A program made the position numbers and the translations under genes. From NCBI GenBank assembly GCA_900545655.1, contig UQZY01000020.1, positions 1 through 38,994 of the forward strand: a DNA stretch of 38,994 nucleotides, given 5' to 3'. Below are positions 16,794-24,881 of the stretch, piece after piece; the stretch's first letter is position 1; the number at the start of each line of letters is the position of its first letter. The notes beneath the pieces are model-generated. The model did no database searches, was not told where the DNA came from, and saw only the letters and a list, made by a program, of their open reading frames with translations. This DNA is from an uncultured Oscillospiraceae bacterium. Its GTDB lineage: Bacteria > Bacillota > Clostridia > Oscillospirales > Acutalibacteraceae.

Positions 16794-17288
16794 ATGATGA
16801 TAGCAATAACTACAGTGGTAGTTATATTGCTGGTCGCTATAGATCAACTTTCAAAGTATTTGGTGCTCACCGGTTTGAAACCCGTAGGTACAATGACCGT
16901 TATCGACGGGTTTCTGCAGTTCCGTTACGTTGAAAACACCGGAGCGGCTTTCAGTATGCTCAGTAACAATACGACTTTTTTGTCGGTTATTACATCGCTC
17001 ATAATGATAGCTATTCTCACGGTGCTTTTTACCGGTAAAATCAAAGATAAGCTCCAGTGCGCCGCACTTATAATTGTTGTTGCGGGAGGAATCGGCAATC
17101 TTATTGACCGAGTTGCAAGGGGCTTTGTTGTTGACTTCATCGAATTTACTTTTGTTGATTATGCTGTTTTCAATGTTGCGGATATTTTTGTTACAATCGG
17201 TGCGGTACTTCTTGTTATTTCGATTATTGTTGAGATTGTGAGGGAGACGAAGGAGAAGAAGGGACAGTCGGACGCTGATGACGAATAA
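16794..17288 (+). CDS. lspA: Lipoprotein signal peptidase (signal peptidase II)
   Basis: LspA is an aspartyl protease in the membrane that cleaves prolipoproteins before the lipidated Cys. The 164-residue protein has four membrane helices and the family motifs: DQLSK (residues 17-21), RYVENTGAAFS, GNLIDR with catalytic D105 and VFNVAD with catalytic D130. At least two lipoproteins in this window (the TlpA-like and the DUF4430 protein) would be substrates. Translation may start at either of two consecutive ATGs (16794 or 16797), both preceded by GAGG. The 3' end overlaps rluD by 11 bp. Confidence 0.97.
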   Translation: MMIAITTVVVILLVAIDQLSKYLVLTGLKPVGTMTVIDGFLQFRYVENTGAAFSMLSNNTTFLSVITSLIMIAILTVLFTGKIKDKLQCAALIIVVAGGIGNLIDRVARGFVVDFIEFTFVDYAVFNVADIFVTIGAVLLVISIIVEIVRETKEKKGQSDADDE

Positions 17289-18207
17289 TTCTTTCATTGT
17301 TACGGTTGACGGAGAACTGAACGGAGAACGTGTTGATACGGCTGTTTCTGCTCTCGTACCCGACCTTACAAGGTCCGCTGCGCAAAAGCTTATCGCTGAC
17401 GGACTTGTTTCTGTGAATAAAAAAACGGTTACGAAAAAGACAAAGGTCTATGCCGGAGATACTGTTGAAGCTGAGATTCCTGTACCTGTTCCGACTGAGG
17501 CACGGGCGCAGGATATTCCTTTGCAGATAGTTTTTGAGGATGACGACCTTTTGGTTGTAAACAAGCCAAAGGGTATGGTTGTTCATCCGGCAGCCGGAAA
17601 TCCCGACGGAACTCTCGTAAACGCACTCATGTATCATTGCGGAGACTCTCTTTCAGGTATTAACGGTGTTATAAGACCGGGGATAGTACATAGAATAGAC
17701 AAGGACACAAGCGGCTTGCTCGTGGTTGCGAAAAACGATTTTTCGCACGTACATCTTGCCGAACAGATAAAGGAGCACTCCTTTAAGCGTGAGTACAGGG
17801 CGGTTGTACACGGAAACTTTAAAGAGGACACGGGTACGGTTGACGCTCCTATCGGAAGAAATCCCAGGGACAGAAAAAAGATGGCGGTAACCGACAAAAA
17901 CTCAAAGCATGCGGTTACACACTATACCGTGCTTGAACGGTTTTCGGATTTCACGTATATAAAGTGTATCCTTGAAACAGGAAGGACACATCAGATACGT
18001 GTTCATATGGCATATAAAGGACACCCCGTTGCTGGAGATACGGTTTACGGTCCTAAAAATACACCGAAGAGCTTGCAGGGGCAGTGCCTTCATGCGGGCG
18101 TTATCGGATTTGTCCACCCAAGAAGCGGGGAGTATCTTGAGTTTGAGGCTCCGCTTCCGGAATACTTTAAAAATTTTTTAAGCAAACTTCGTAAGACGAA
18201 TGTTTGA
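17278..18207 (+). CDS. RluD-family 23S rRNA pseudouridine synthase
   Basis: It isomerises uridines to pseudouridine in rRNA. The 309-residue protein has an N-terminal S4 RNA-binding domain (about residues 15-75, RSAAQKLIADGLVSVN) and a catalytic domain with the HRIDKDTSGLLV motif, where D141 is the expected catalytic aspartate, plus the C-terminal GRTHQIRVHMAYKGHPV and GDTVYG segments. It overlaps lspA by 11 bp, the same pairing seen in many Firmicutes. The exact target uridines (RluD versus RluC type) cannot be assigned from sequence alone. Confidence 0.94.
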   Translation: MTNNSFIVTVDGELNGERVDTAVSALVPDLTRSAAQKLIADGLVSVNKKTVTKKTKVYAGDTVEAEIPVPVPTEARAQDIPLQIVFEDDDLLVVNKPKGMVVHPAAGNPDGTLVNALMYHCGDSLSGINGVIRPGIVHRIDKDTSGLLVVAKNDFSHVHLAEQIKEHSFKREYRAVVHGNFKEDTGTVDAPIGRNPRDRKKMAVTDKNSKHAVTHYTVLERFSDFTYIKCILETGRTHQIRVHMAYKGHPVAGDTVYGPKNTPKSLQGQCLHAGVIGFVHPRSGEYLEFEAPLPEYFKNFLSKLRKTNV

Positions 18208-18222
18208 GATTTGGAGGTAAAA

Positions 18223-19062
18223 ATGGATTCTTCAAAAAGACTTGAATTGCAGAGGGCTGCAACAAAGGTTCGCATGAGTGTTATCGAGGGAACCTACAAT
18301 GCAAAATCCGGTCATCCGGGCGGCTCGCTTTCGGTTGCCGACATAATCACATATCTTTATATGTGTGAATTAAGGTGTGATCCGAAGAACCCGAGAGAAG
18401 AGGGCAGGGACAGATTTGTTCTTTCAAAGGGTCATACGGCACCGGCTCTTTACGGCGCGCTTGCTCTTAAGGGCTTCTTTCCGCAGGATGACATAAAGAC
18501 TCTCAGGAAGCCGGATTCCTATCTTCAGGGTCATCCCAGTATGCATATGACTCCGGGCGTCGACATGAGTACGGGCTCTTTGGGACAGGGCATTTCCGCT
18601 GCTGTTGGTATGGCTCTCGGCGGAAAGCTCAACGGGGCAGACTACAGAGTGTATACGGTACTCGGTGACGGAGAGATTGAAGAGGGTCAGGTATGGGAGG
18701 CAGCTATGTTTGCTTCCGCAAAGGGTCTTTCAAACCTCGTAGCAGTGGTTGACAACAACAATCTTCAGATTGACGGAACTCTCGAGGAGGTTAACTCCCC
18801 GTATCCGATAGATGAGAAATTCAAGGCCTTCGGTTGGCACGTTATCTGTGTAAACGGACATGACTTCGATGAGCTTGAAGCAGCCTTTAATGAGGCAAAG
18901 ACCGTTACTGACAGACCGACTGCCATTGTCGCAAAGACCGTTAAGGGCAAGGGTGTTTCATTCATGGAAAATCAGTGCGGATGGCACGGAAAAGCTCCGG
19001 ATGACGAGCAGTACGCTCAGGCAATGAATGAGCTTAAAACAACACTTGATTCACTGAACTGA
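18223..19062 (+). CDS. Transketolase, N-terminal (thiamine diphosphate-binding) subunit
   Basis: This is half of a split transketolase, which moves two-carbon units between sugar phosphates in the pentose phosphate pathway. The 279 residues contain KSGHPGGSLS (residues 28-37) and the ThDP/Mg motif GDGE (148-151) through VVDNNN (175-180), then the GHD segment and KTVKGKGVSFME. The C-terminal half is the next gene, 14 bp downstream. The ATG at 18223 has GGAGG 6 bases upstream, so the TTG at 18211 is rejected. Split transketolases are usual in Clostridia and archaea. Confidence 0.95.
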   Translation: MDSSKRLELQRAATKVRMSVIEGTYNAKSGHPGGSLSVADIITYLYMCELRCDPKNPREEGRDRFVLSKGHTAPALYGALALKGFFPQDDIKTLRKPDSYLQGHPSMHMTPGVDMSTGSLGQGISAAVGMALGGKLNGADYRVYTVLGDGEIEEGQVWEAAMFASAKGLSNLVAVVDNNNLQIDGTLEEVNSPYPIDEKFKAFGWHVICVNGHDFDELEAAFNEAKTVTDRPTAIVAKTVKGKGVSFMENQCGWHGKAPDDEQYAQAMNELKTTLDSLN

Positions 19063-19076
19063 AGGAGGAGAAGAAC

Positions 19077-20024
19077 ATGTCTGAAAGAAAAGCAAAAGCT
19101 ACCAGAGACGGATACGGCGAAGGACTCCTGAAGCTTGGTGAAAAGAACGACCGTGTGATCGTTATGGATGCCGACCTCGCAGGTGCAACAAAGACCGGAG
19201 TCTTTAAAAAAGCATATCCCGAAAGATTTTTTGACGCGGGTATAGCTGAAGGAAATATGATAGGTGTTGCAGCCGGACTTTCAACAACAGGATATACCGT
19301 TTTTGCGAGTTCGTTTGCCATGTTTGCCGCAGGCAGAGCTTTTGAGCAGATAAGAAACTCAATAGGTTATCCGCATCTTAACGTAAAAATTGCCGCAACT
19401 CACGCAGGTATATCTGTCGGTGAGGACGGTGCCTCTCATCAGTGCTGTGAGGATATCGCTCTTATGAGAACTATTCCGGGCATGACAATCATCAATCCCG
19501 CAGACTGGGTTGAAGCTGAGGCTGCAGTACTCGCTGCTGCTGATTATGAGGGTCCGGTTTATCTTCGCTTCGGAAGACTTGCGGTACCTCAGATCTTTGA
19601 TGAGGAAACATATAAGTTTGAAATAGGCAAGGGTGTTGAGCTCACCGACGGAAATGACGTTGCAATCATTGCGACGGGTCTTATGGTGAATGAGGCGCTT
19701 ATGGCTGCGGAAACACTTAAGGGTGAGGGAATAAACGCTCGTGTTATAAACATCCATACCATAAAGCCTCTCGACGAAGAGCTTGTGCTTAAGGCTGCAA
19801 GGGAGTGCGGATGCGTTGTAACCGCAGAGGAACACAACGTAATAGGCGGCCTCGGCGGTGCAGTATGCGAGCTTCTTTCCGAAAAACTTCCGACACCTGC
19901 TGTTCGTGTCGGCGTAAACGATACTTACGGTAGATCCGGCCCCGCTAAGGAGCTTCTTCATCTTTACGAACTTGATGCCGACCATATTGTTGCTGCCGCA
20001 AAGGAAGCAATAAAGAGAAAATAA
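19077..20024 (+). CDS. Transketolase, C-terminal (pyrimidine-binding) subunit
   Basis: It completes the enzyme encoded upstream. The 315 residues hold the pyrimidine-binding domain (DADLAGATKTG, RFFDAGIAEGNMIGVAAGLS with the catalytic Glu that activates ThDP, and SFAMFAAGRAFEQIRNS). The C-terminal domain (ATGLMVNEALMAAE, then INIHTIKPLDEELV and EEHNVIGGLGGAV) follows. AAGGAGGAG precedes the start. A clear terminator follows about 60 bp after the stop. DXS-like enzymes share these motifs, but the split arrangement argues for transketolase. Confidence 0.95.
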   Translation: MSERKAKATRDGYGEGLLKLGEKNDRVIVMDADLAGATKTGVFKKAYPERFFDAGIAEGNMIGVAAGLSTTGYTVFASSFAMFAAGRAFEQIRNSIGYPHLNVKIAATHAGISVGEDGASHQCCEDIALMRTIPGMTIINPADWVEAEAAVLAAADYEGPVYLRFGRLAVPQIFDEETYKFEIGKGVELTDGNDVAIIATGLMVNEALMAAETLKGEGINARVINIHTIKPLDEELVLKAARECGCVVTAEEHNVIGGLGGAVCELLSEKLPTPAVRVGVNDTYGRSGPAKELLHLYELDADHIVAAAKEAIKRK

Positions 20025-20083
20025 AAGTTTTTAAGCGCTTTAGTAAGAGCTTTTTACTGATTCTTTGAAACTTATTTACAAAC

Positions 20084-20115
20084 AAAAATGCGTCCGTTTA
20101 GGCGGACGCATTTTT
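20084..20115 (+). terminator. Rho-independent terminator after transketolase
   Basis: AAAAATGCGTCCG (20084-20096) pairs with CGGACGCATTTTT (20103-20115) around a 6-nt loop, ending in a T tract. It closes the long + strand transcript before the tRNA gene. The A-rich 5' arm makes it possibly bidirectional. Confidence 0.92.
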
Positions 20116-20163
20116 ATACTTGTCAAATTCGTTTTAAACAGTAAAAATAAAAGTAAAAAATTC

Positions 20164-20192
20164 TTGCTTTTATCTGCTGCTTATTATATAAT
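20164..20192 (+). promoter_or_regulatory. Promoter of tRNA-Pro
   Basis: TTGCTT (20164-20169), a 17-bp spacer and a perfect TATAAT (20187-20192). The predicted start is about 25 bases before the mature tRNA. The flanks are very AT-rich (runs of A/T from 20140), like an UP element. Confidence 0.8.
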
Positions 20193-20225
20193 AATCGAGC
20201 GCGGAAAAACGCGCATTATAATTGT

Positions 20226-20301
20226 CGGGGTGTAGCGCAGGTGGTAGCGCGCCTGCTTCGGGAGCAGGAGGCCGTGGGTTCAAGTCCCGCCACTCCGACC
20301 A
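20226..20301 (+). tRNA. tRNA-Pro (anticodon CGG)
   Basis: The gene folds into a normal cloverleaf. The acceptor stem is CGGGGTG (20226-20232) with CACTCCG (20291-20297, one G-T pair), discriminator A and an encoded CCA (20299-20301). The anticodon arm CCTGC-TTCGGGA-GCAGG gives anticodon CGG, which reads CCG. The T arm has GTGGG-TTCAAGT-CCCGC. It is a lone gene with its own promoter and terminator. Confidence 0.97.
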
Positions 20302-20306
20302 TATCG

Positions 20307-20344
20307 AGCGGATGTAACGTATTTGACGTTACATCCGCTTTTTT
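20307..20344 (+). terminator. Rho-independent terminator after tRNA-Pro
   Basis: AGCGGATGTAACGT (20307-20320) pairs perfectly with ACGTTACATCCGCT (20326-20339) around ATTTG, followed by a six-T tract. It lies between the tRNA and the 3' end of the convergent histidine kinase gene. Confidence 0.95.
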
Positions 20345-20364
20345 ATGCTTAAATGTATCCTTTT

Positions 20365-21501
20365 TTATGTTGTTTTCGGAAAACTTACGGATATGGTTGT
20401 TCCTTCATCAGAACTTTTTTCAACCCATACGCGTCCGTCGTGGAGATTTGTTATTTCCCATACGAGTGAAAGACCGAGTCCGGCGCCGCCGAAGTCACGG
20501 CTTCGGGATTTGTCTACGCGGAAAAAAGGTTGAAAGATGATACGGCGGTATTCCTCGGGGATTCCGTGACCGGAGTCTGAAATGCGTATTACGATGTTGT
20601 TTCCTTGATTTGTTACCGACACGCGAACAAAACCTCCCGTGCGGTTATACTTTATGGCATTTTCCGTGAGGTTAAAGAGCATACGGTAAATGAGAGCGTC
20701 GTTACCTATCATAGAGGCGTCTCCGACGCTGCTTAAGGAGATTTTGCTTTTTTCGGCAAGGGGCATGAGATCTGTAAATATTTCTTCAATCATGGGACCG
20801 AATTCGATTCGGTCCGTTTTCTTTGCTGACTGTATGCCGTTCATTTCAAGGAGTGTTTTCGTCATCTGTGTAAGGCGTTCCGTCTGCTCACGGAGCAGGG
20901 TGATGAATTCTGCGGTTTCCGGCAGGACGTCGGGATGCTCCGCGGAAAAAAGCTCGAGCTGCGCTTGCATGAGCGCAAGCGGAGTGCGAAGCTCGTGAGC
21001 TGCATTTCCGGTAAACTGTCGCTGAGCCTCAAAGGCGGAGTTTAAGCGTGAGAGCATCATGTTAAATGAGTGGCTGAGATCCTTAAACTCCGGAAGCAGG
21101 GTTTCGTCAATTTGCATGTCGGCGAGGTTATTCATCTGAACTTTTTCGACCTGCGAGGCGAAGCTGTGCAGAGGCTTCAAAGCGTGTCCGCTTATAAAAT
21201 ACGCAAGGAAACCGCTCAAAAGAGTGACCGCCGCGGTGATATACCAGTTGGTCGTGCAAAAGTCTCTTTGTGCTCCGTGAATAACGATTGTTGCTTCCTG
21301 GCCGAAGTTCGTTAGAGAGGGGTCAAAAAATTCCGGGTCGCCTGTCATTTCGGAAGAACGGTAACCGTTTATAAACTTATCAATAGAATCCATATAATGT
21401 ACGCCCGATGAGCAGAGTAAAAGTTTCATGGAAACGCAGGTAATACCGATGAGCAAAACGGTCATTATAGTAATACGCCATTGGAGTGAAATATGCTTCA
21501 T
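20365..21501 (-). CDS. Sensor histidine kinase of an OmpR-type two-component system
   Basis: This 378-residue membrane kinase has helices at about residues 10-30 and 86-104 flanking an extracytoplasmic sensor of about 55 residues, then a HAMP-like linker, a dimerisation helix with the phospho-acceptor H169 (AAHELRTP) and an ATPase domain with N281 (NLTENAIKYN), DSGHG (309-313) and GGAGLGL (338-344). It overlaps the response regulator by 4 bp (ATGA), so the pair is one operon. The sensor segment has a Cys at 82 and one near 30, but I cannot name the signal. The divergent neighbour is a thiol/Fe-S redox operon, which is a plausible target. Confidence 0.95.
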   Translation of the reverse strand: MKHISLQWRITIMTVLLIGITCVSMKLLLCSSGVHYMDSIDKFINGYRSSEMTGDPEFFDPSLTNFGQEATIVIHGAQRDFCTTNWYITAAVTLLSGFLAYFISGHALKPLHSFASQVEKVQMNNLADMQIDETLLPEFKDLSHSFNMMLSRLNSAFEAQRQFTGNAAHELRTPLALMQAQLELFSAEHPDVLPETAEFITLLREQTERLTQMTKTLLEMNGIQSAKKTDRIEFGPMIEEIFTDLMPLAEKSKISLSSVGDASMIGNDALIYRMLFNLTENAIKYNRTGGFVRVSVTNQGNNIVIRISDSGHGIPEEYRRIIFQPFFRVDKSRSRDFGGAGLGLSLVWEITNLHDGRVWVEKSSDEGTTISVSFPKTT

Positions 21502-22175
21502 ATCTCGTCACCTCCCATAAGGTAACCCTCTCCGATGCGGTTTCGTATGGGGTCATATCCGAGAGAGAGTCGGAGTTTTTTACGCAGAGCCGAGATATGT
21601 ACCCGTATCGAATTACTGAATGTATCCACGCTGTTGTCCCAAACATGCTCTATAAGCTCCTCCTGGCTGACAGGTCTGCCCTGATTAACCATGAGATATT
21701 CCAGAATTCCCGTTTCCTTACGGGTGAGGTTCAGCACTTCTTCGTTAACAGATGCAGTCCGTGCTTTGGTATCAAAGGTAAGCTCTCCGCAGGTCAGCAG
21801 TATGTCGTGTTGGGTGAATTGACGCAGGGTGAGGCTTCTTATGCGGGCTTCAAGCTCGTCAAGGTGGAAAGGCTTTGAGAGATAATCGTTTGCGCCTGCA
21901 TCCAGTCCGTCTACCTTGTCAGCCACCTCGCAGCGCGCTGAGAGGATAAGGACGCGTGTTTCACGGTCTGTCTGCCGCAATGTACGCAGCACGGACATGC
22001 CGTCACGTCCCGGTAAATTCAAGTCAAGAACCACAAGGTCGTATTTTTCCGTTTCAAGCAGATGAAGCGCTTTCTCTCCGTCAAAGCAGAAGTCAACGCT
22101 GTAGGCTAGTCTTTTCAGGCTTCGGACGATTGTTTCGCACATGGCACGCTCGTCCTCAACTACAAGGATACGCAT
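21498..22175 (-). CDS. OmpR/PhoB-family response regulator
   Basis: This 225-residue DNA-binding regulator has a receiver domain with the acidic pair E7/D8, phospho-acceptor D51 (VVLDLNLPG) and the conserved Lys in YLSKPF near residue 103. A C-terminal winged helix follows (LTRKETGILEYLMVNQGRPVS, split family signature, then SNSIRVHISALRKKL and the RIGEGYLM wing). AGGAGG precedes its ATG. It is divergent from the CD1871A-like operon, with 144 bp between starts, which is a common layout for a regulator and its target. Confidence 0.96.
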   Translation of the reverse strand: MRILVVEDERAMCETIVRSLKRLAYSVDFCFDGEKALHLLETEKYDLVVLDLNLPGRDGMSVLRTLRQTDRETRVLILSARCEVADKVDGLDAGANDYLSKPFHLDELEARIRSLTLRQFTQHDILLTCGELTFDTKARTASVNEEVLNLTRKETGILEYLMVNQGRPVSQEELIEHVWDNSVDTFSNSIRVHISALRKKLRLSLGYDPIRNRIGEGYLMGGDEI

Positions 22176-22213
22176 TTTAGAACCTCCTTAGGTTTGCAAC
22201 TTTACTGTATTTG

Positions 22214-22261
22214 ATTATACCTGTGTAAGATAAAGTTTGTGTTAAATTTCGATTCTTAACA
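22214..22261 (-). promoter_or_regulatory. Regulator promoter and candidate operator in the divergent intergenic region
   Basis: On the minus strand a perfect TATAAT (complement of 22214-22219) lies about 40 bases before the response regulator start, with no good -35, as expected for an activated promoter. Just upstream of it, TGTTAA (22240-22245) and TTAACA (22256-22261) form an inverted repeat with 10 bases between. It sits between the two divergent genes and is a candidate binding site for the regulator. Confidence 0.45.
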
Positions 22262-22319
22262 GAAATTTTATCTGTGATGATATATGATTAGTCGGAAATA
22301 TGATTGCGAGGTGATAGTT

Positions 22320-22475
22320 TTGAAGCTGAAAAAATGGGCTTCAGCGCAGGCGGTGCAGGTAATGCTACTGCTTTCGGGTGTTGCGGCTGTATGCTTCGGC
22401 GCCTTTCGCGGCGAGGTGGAAACAGTGCTCAGTAAAGCAATAAATGTATGTTTGGAGTGTATCGGGATTGGATAA
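22320..22475 (+). CDS. CD1871A-like small CXXC membrane protein
   Basis: The 51-residue product has a basic start (KLKKWAS), one membrane helix (VMLLLSGVAAVCFGAF) and a C-terminal Cys-x-x-Cys (NVCLECIG). This matches the CD1871A family of Clostridia, which is typically encoded before a 4Fe-4S membrane protein and a TlpA lipoprotein, exactly as here. The start is taken as TTG at 22320 with GAGGTG 6 bases upstream. The in-frame ATG at 22284 has no ribosome binding site. Its role is not established; a redox partner for the neighbouring thioredoxin-like protein is a reasonable inference. Confidence 0.78.
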   Translation: MKLKKWASAQAVQVMLLLSGVAAVCFGAFRGEVETVLSKAINVCLECIGIG

Positions 22476-23385
22476 AAAAGGGTTAGGAGCTTCGCAGTTT
22501 ATGTCACGCTTCCGCGGTCTGTTTCAGGCAGGAGCTGCATTGCTGACAAATATTCACCTTCCGAATTTCTTTAAGGGAAAGATTTATCAGGGACCGGGAA
22601 AGGCTGTATGTGTGCCGGGGCTCAATTGTTATTCGTGCCCTGCGGCTACGGGAGCGTGTCCCATCGGCTCTTTTCAGGCTGCAGTCGGCTCGTCAAAATT
22701 TCATTTTTCTTATTATATAACGGGATTTCTTATCCTTGTCGGCGTTTTGCTCGGACGATTTGTATGCGGTTTTCTTTGCCCGTTCGGTTGGTTTCAGGAG
22801 TTGCTTCACAAAATTCCGACAAAGAAAATCCAAACAAAGAAGGTGAAGCATCTCACGTATCTTAAGTATGCGGTTTTACTTATCACGGTGATTTTACTGC
22901 CAATGCTTGTCAAAAACGACGTCGGTGTGGGAGATCCGTATTTCTGCAAGTATATATGCCCTCAGGGCGTGCTTGAGGGAGCAATTCCGTTGTCCATTGT
23001 AAATGAAGGAATAAGGGCGGCGCTCGGCTCGCTGTTTTCGTGGAAGCTCGGAATTCTCATTACGATAAGTGTCTTGAGTATCTTTATTTACCGTCCGTTT
23101 TGCAAATGGCTGTGTCCTCTCGGAGCAGTCTATGCACTGTTTAATCGTGTATCGCTTTTCAGAATGAAGGTTGATGAGGATAAATGTATTTCATGCGGAA
23201 AGTGCGCAAAGGCATGCAAAATGGATGTAGATGTTACAAAAACACCGGATCATAAGGAGTGTATCCGCTGCGGTATGTGTATTCGTGCCTGTCCCACAAA
23301 TGCCGTTTCATTTCGTTACGGTTTTTTGGAGGGTAAAAATAAACTCACAAAAAAAGACAGTACAACTAAGGAGGTACAAATATGA
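22468..23385 (+). CDS. NapH/NosR-like 4Fe-4S membrane ferredoxin
   Basis: This is a roughly 305-residue integral membrane protein with about five helices. It has Cys-x3-Cys-Pro motifs on the cytoplasmic side (VCGFLCPFGW and FCKWLCPLGA), a further CPQG segment and two C-terminal ferredoxin sites (CISCGKCAKAC and CIRCGMCIRACP). The N-terminal soluble part holds a Cys-rich stretch (CVPGLNCYSCPAATGACP). The architecture suggests electron transfer across the membrane, probably to the downstream thioredoxin-like lipoprotein. The start is read as TTG at 22468 (GGAG 10 bases upstream), overlapping the CXXC gene by 8 bp. The ATG at 22444 or 22501 is possible. It overlaps the next gene by 4 bp. Confidence 0.85.
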   Translation: MDKKGLGASQFMSRFRGLFQAGAALLTNIHLPNFFKGKIYQGPGKAVCVPGLNCYSCPAATGACPIGSFQAAVGSSKFHFSYYITGFLILVGVLLGRFVCGFLCPFGWFQELLHKIPTKKIQTKKVKHLTYLKYAVLLITVILLPMLVKNDVGVGDPYFCKYICPQGVLEGAIPLSIVNEGIRAALGSLFSWKLGILITISVLSIFIYRPFCKWLCPLGAVYALFNRVSLFRMKVDEDKCISCGKCAKACKMDVDVTKTPDHKECIRCGMCIRACPTNAVSFRYGFLEGKNKLTKKDSTTKEVQI

Positions 23386-24269
23386 AAATAAAAAAAATAC
23401 TGGCAATGGTTTTAGCTGTGGTGCTTATGCTCTCATTTGCGGCATGTTCAAAAAACGGTAAAAAGGAAAAAGAAGCGGCTGAGCTTCATAAGAAGCTGTC
23501 GACACAGGAAAATGAAATCCTTTCAAAAAACAAAGAGCTTTGGGAAAAGGTTTTCATGTCCGCCGATAAGGGCAGCAATATGATTGAAGACGGAAGCAAC
23601 TACGGCGACTTTCTTCTCAAAACAATTGAATCCATAAAGGATAAGTTTACCGAAGACGAATATAAGCTCTTAAAAGGTGAGGCTGAAAAGATTCGTGAGA
23701 TTGAAGTAAAGCTCACGGAGCTTGAGGAAAAGTATCCGCAGCTTGCCGAAAAGGAAAACATGGGTAAGGACGGAAACATGGTTATGGAACCCGAAGGCAC
23801 CGCTCAGGTTTTCCCGTCCTTCGAGGGTAAGGACCTTGACGGAAACGAAATAAAAAGCGACAAGCTTTTCTCTGAAAATGCCGTTACCGTAGTGAACTTC
23901 TGGTTTACCACCTGCGGACCGTGTGTCGGAGAGCTTCCCGAGCTGGATGCATTGAACAAGGAGCTTTCAAAGAAAGGCGGAACGCTTATAGGTATCAATT
24001 CATTTACACTCGGCGGTGATGCAAAGGAAATTTCATCCGCAAAGGAGGTCCTCTCAAAGAAGGGCGCTTCTTACCGCAATGTTTATTTTGATACCGGAAG
24101 TGAGGCCGGAAAGTTTGCAGAGAAGGTATATGCGTATCCTACGACCTACGTGGTTGACCGTAAGGGAAACATCGTGGGAGACCCGATAGTAGGAGCTGTA
24201 ACCGGTGAAAAGCAGATGAAGGCGTTGCAGGGTCTTATTGACAAGGCGATAGCAGAGGATAAGGGCTGA
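23382..24269 (+). CDS. TlpA-like thioredoxin-fold lipoprotein
   Basis: The 295-residue protein begins with a lipoprotein signal (LSFAAC, lipidated C22). A helical, lysine- and glutamate-rich extension runs from about 25 to 140, followed by a thioredoxin/TlpA domain with the active site C178-G-P-C181 (NFWFTTCGPC), the GINSF segment and the cis-proline YAYPTTYVVD. It should be anchored outside the membrane and reduce or exchange disulfides, with electrons from the upstream Fe-S protein. It overlaps that gene by 4 bp. The long helical extension between lipid anchor and domain is notable and has no assigned role. Confidence 0.9.
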   Translation: MKIKKILAMVLAVVLMLSFAACSKNGKKEKEAAELHKKLSTQENEILSKNKELWEKVFMSADKGSNMIEDGSNYGDFLLKTIESIKDKFTEDEYKLLKGEAEKIREIEVKLTELEEKYPQLAEKENMGKDGNMVMEPEGTAQVFPSFEGKDLDGNEIKSDKLFSENAVTVVNFWFTTCGPCVGELPELDALNKELSKKGGTLIGINSFTLGGDAKEISSAKEVLSKKGASYRNVYFDTGSEAGKFAEKVYAYPTTYVVDRKGNIVGDPIVGAVTGEKQMKALQGLIDKAIAEDKG

Positions 24270-24348
24270 TTTAATCGTACTATAACGCACGTACAAAAAG
24301 CAAGAAACTGTTGACGGATCATTTTTAAGATGAAAATACTAAATGATA

Positions 24349-24378
24349 TTGAATTCCTGTCACAGGGTCTATTATAAT
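24349..24378 (+). promoter_or_regulatory. Promoter upstream of hypA
   Basis: TTGAAT (24349-24354), an 18-bp spacer and a perfect TATAAT (24373-24378). The predicted transcription start (about 24385) falls at the beginning of the hairpin that follows, so the hypA message would begin with that hairpin. Confidence 0.65.
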
Positions 24379-24382
24379 AAAG

Positions 24383-24424
24383 GAGCACGGCTTAAGTTTT
24401 TTCTTAAGTGCGGTGCTCTTTTAT
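24383..24424 (+). terminator. Terminator-like hairpin in the hypA leader
   Basis: GAGCAC (24383-24388) pairs with GTGCTC (24413-24418), with an inner CTTAAG/CTTAAG stem (24391-24396, 24403-24408) around six T. TTTTAT follows. It may end the redox operon transcript (stop at 24269) or act as a 5' hairpin or attenuator for hypA. Confidence 0.6.
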
Positions 24425-24459
24425 TTATAAAAAATACAATTAAAATAAGGACTGGTAAA

Positions 24460-24807
24460 ATGCACGAGCTGGGTATAGTGCTTCACGTCATAGATGAGGT
24501 TGAGGCACTCGCAAAAGAGAACGGTGTACAAAAGGTGACAAGGCTCACCCTCGAGATAGGGGAGGTATCCACGGTCATTCCCTCATACTTTACGGATTGC
24601 TTTAATTGGGCAAAAAAGAAGACAGAGTATATGAAGGATACCGAGCTTAAGATAGAGACCATAGAGGCTGTATCTTTTTGCGAGGACTGCGGATGCAGGT
24701 ACAAAACCACGGAGTATGCAAAAAAATGCCCTGAGTGCGGCGGCGTTAACACATATCTTTTAACCGGTAATGAAACCAATATAAAAGATATGGAGGTTAT
24801 GGAATGA
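24460..24807 (+). CDS. hypA: Hydrogenase maturation nickel metallochaperone HypA
   Basis: HypA delivers nickel during [NiFe]-hydrogenase assembly. The 115-residue protein starts with MHELGIV (Met1, His2 and Glu3 form the nickel site of the family) and has the structural zinc site from two Cys pairs, CEDC (with GCRY) and CPEC. The ATG at 24460 is required to place the invariant MHE at the N-terminus; the longer frame from 24343 crosses the hairpin and is rejected. It is a lone hyp gene, with neither hydrogenase nor other hyp genes in the window. The nickel ligand normally follows Met-His, which fits. Confidence 0.94.
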   Translation: MHELGIVLHVIDEVEALAKENGVQKVTRLTLEIGEVSTVIPSYFTDCFNWAKKKTEYMKDTELKIETIEAVSFCEDCGCRYKTTEYAKKCPECGGVNTYLLTGNETNIKDMEVME

Positions 24808-24823
24808 TTTTTGTTCTTGCCCC

Positions 24824-24852
24824 TTGCTCTCGACGGCAAAATATGTTATAGT
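24824..24852 (+). promoter_or_regulatory. Promoter of the DUF4430 lipoprotein gene
   Basis: TTGCTC (24824-24829), a 17-bp spacer and TATAGT (24847-24852). The predicted start lies about 23 bases before the GTG initiation codon. Confidence 0.65.
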
Positions 24853-24881
24853 ATCGAAAACCTATTAAGGGAGGCTTAACT

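Noticed and set aside
20241..20540. Open frame across the tRNA and kinase 3' end
   Set aside because: It overlaps a tRNA and terminator and is antisense to the kinase; no protein family features.
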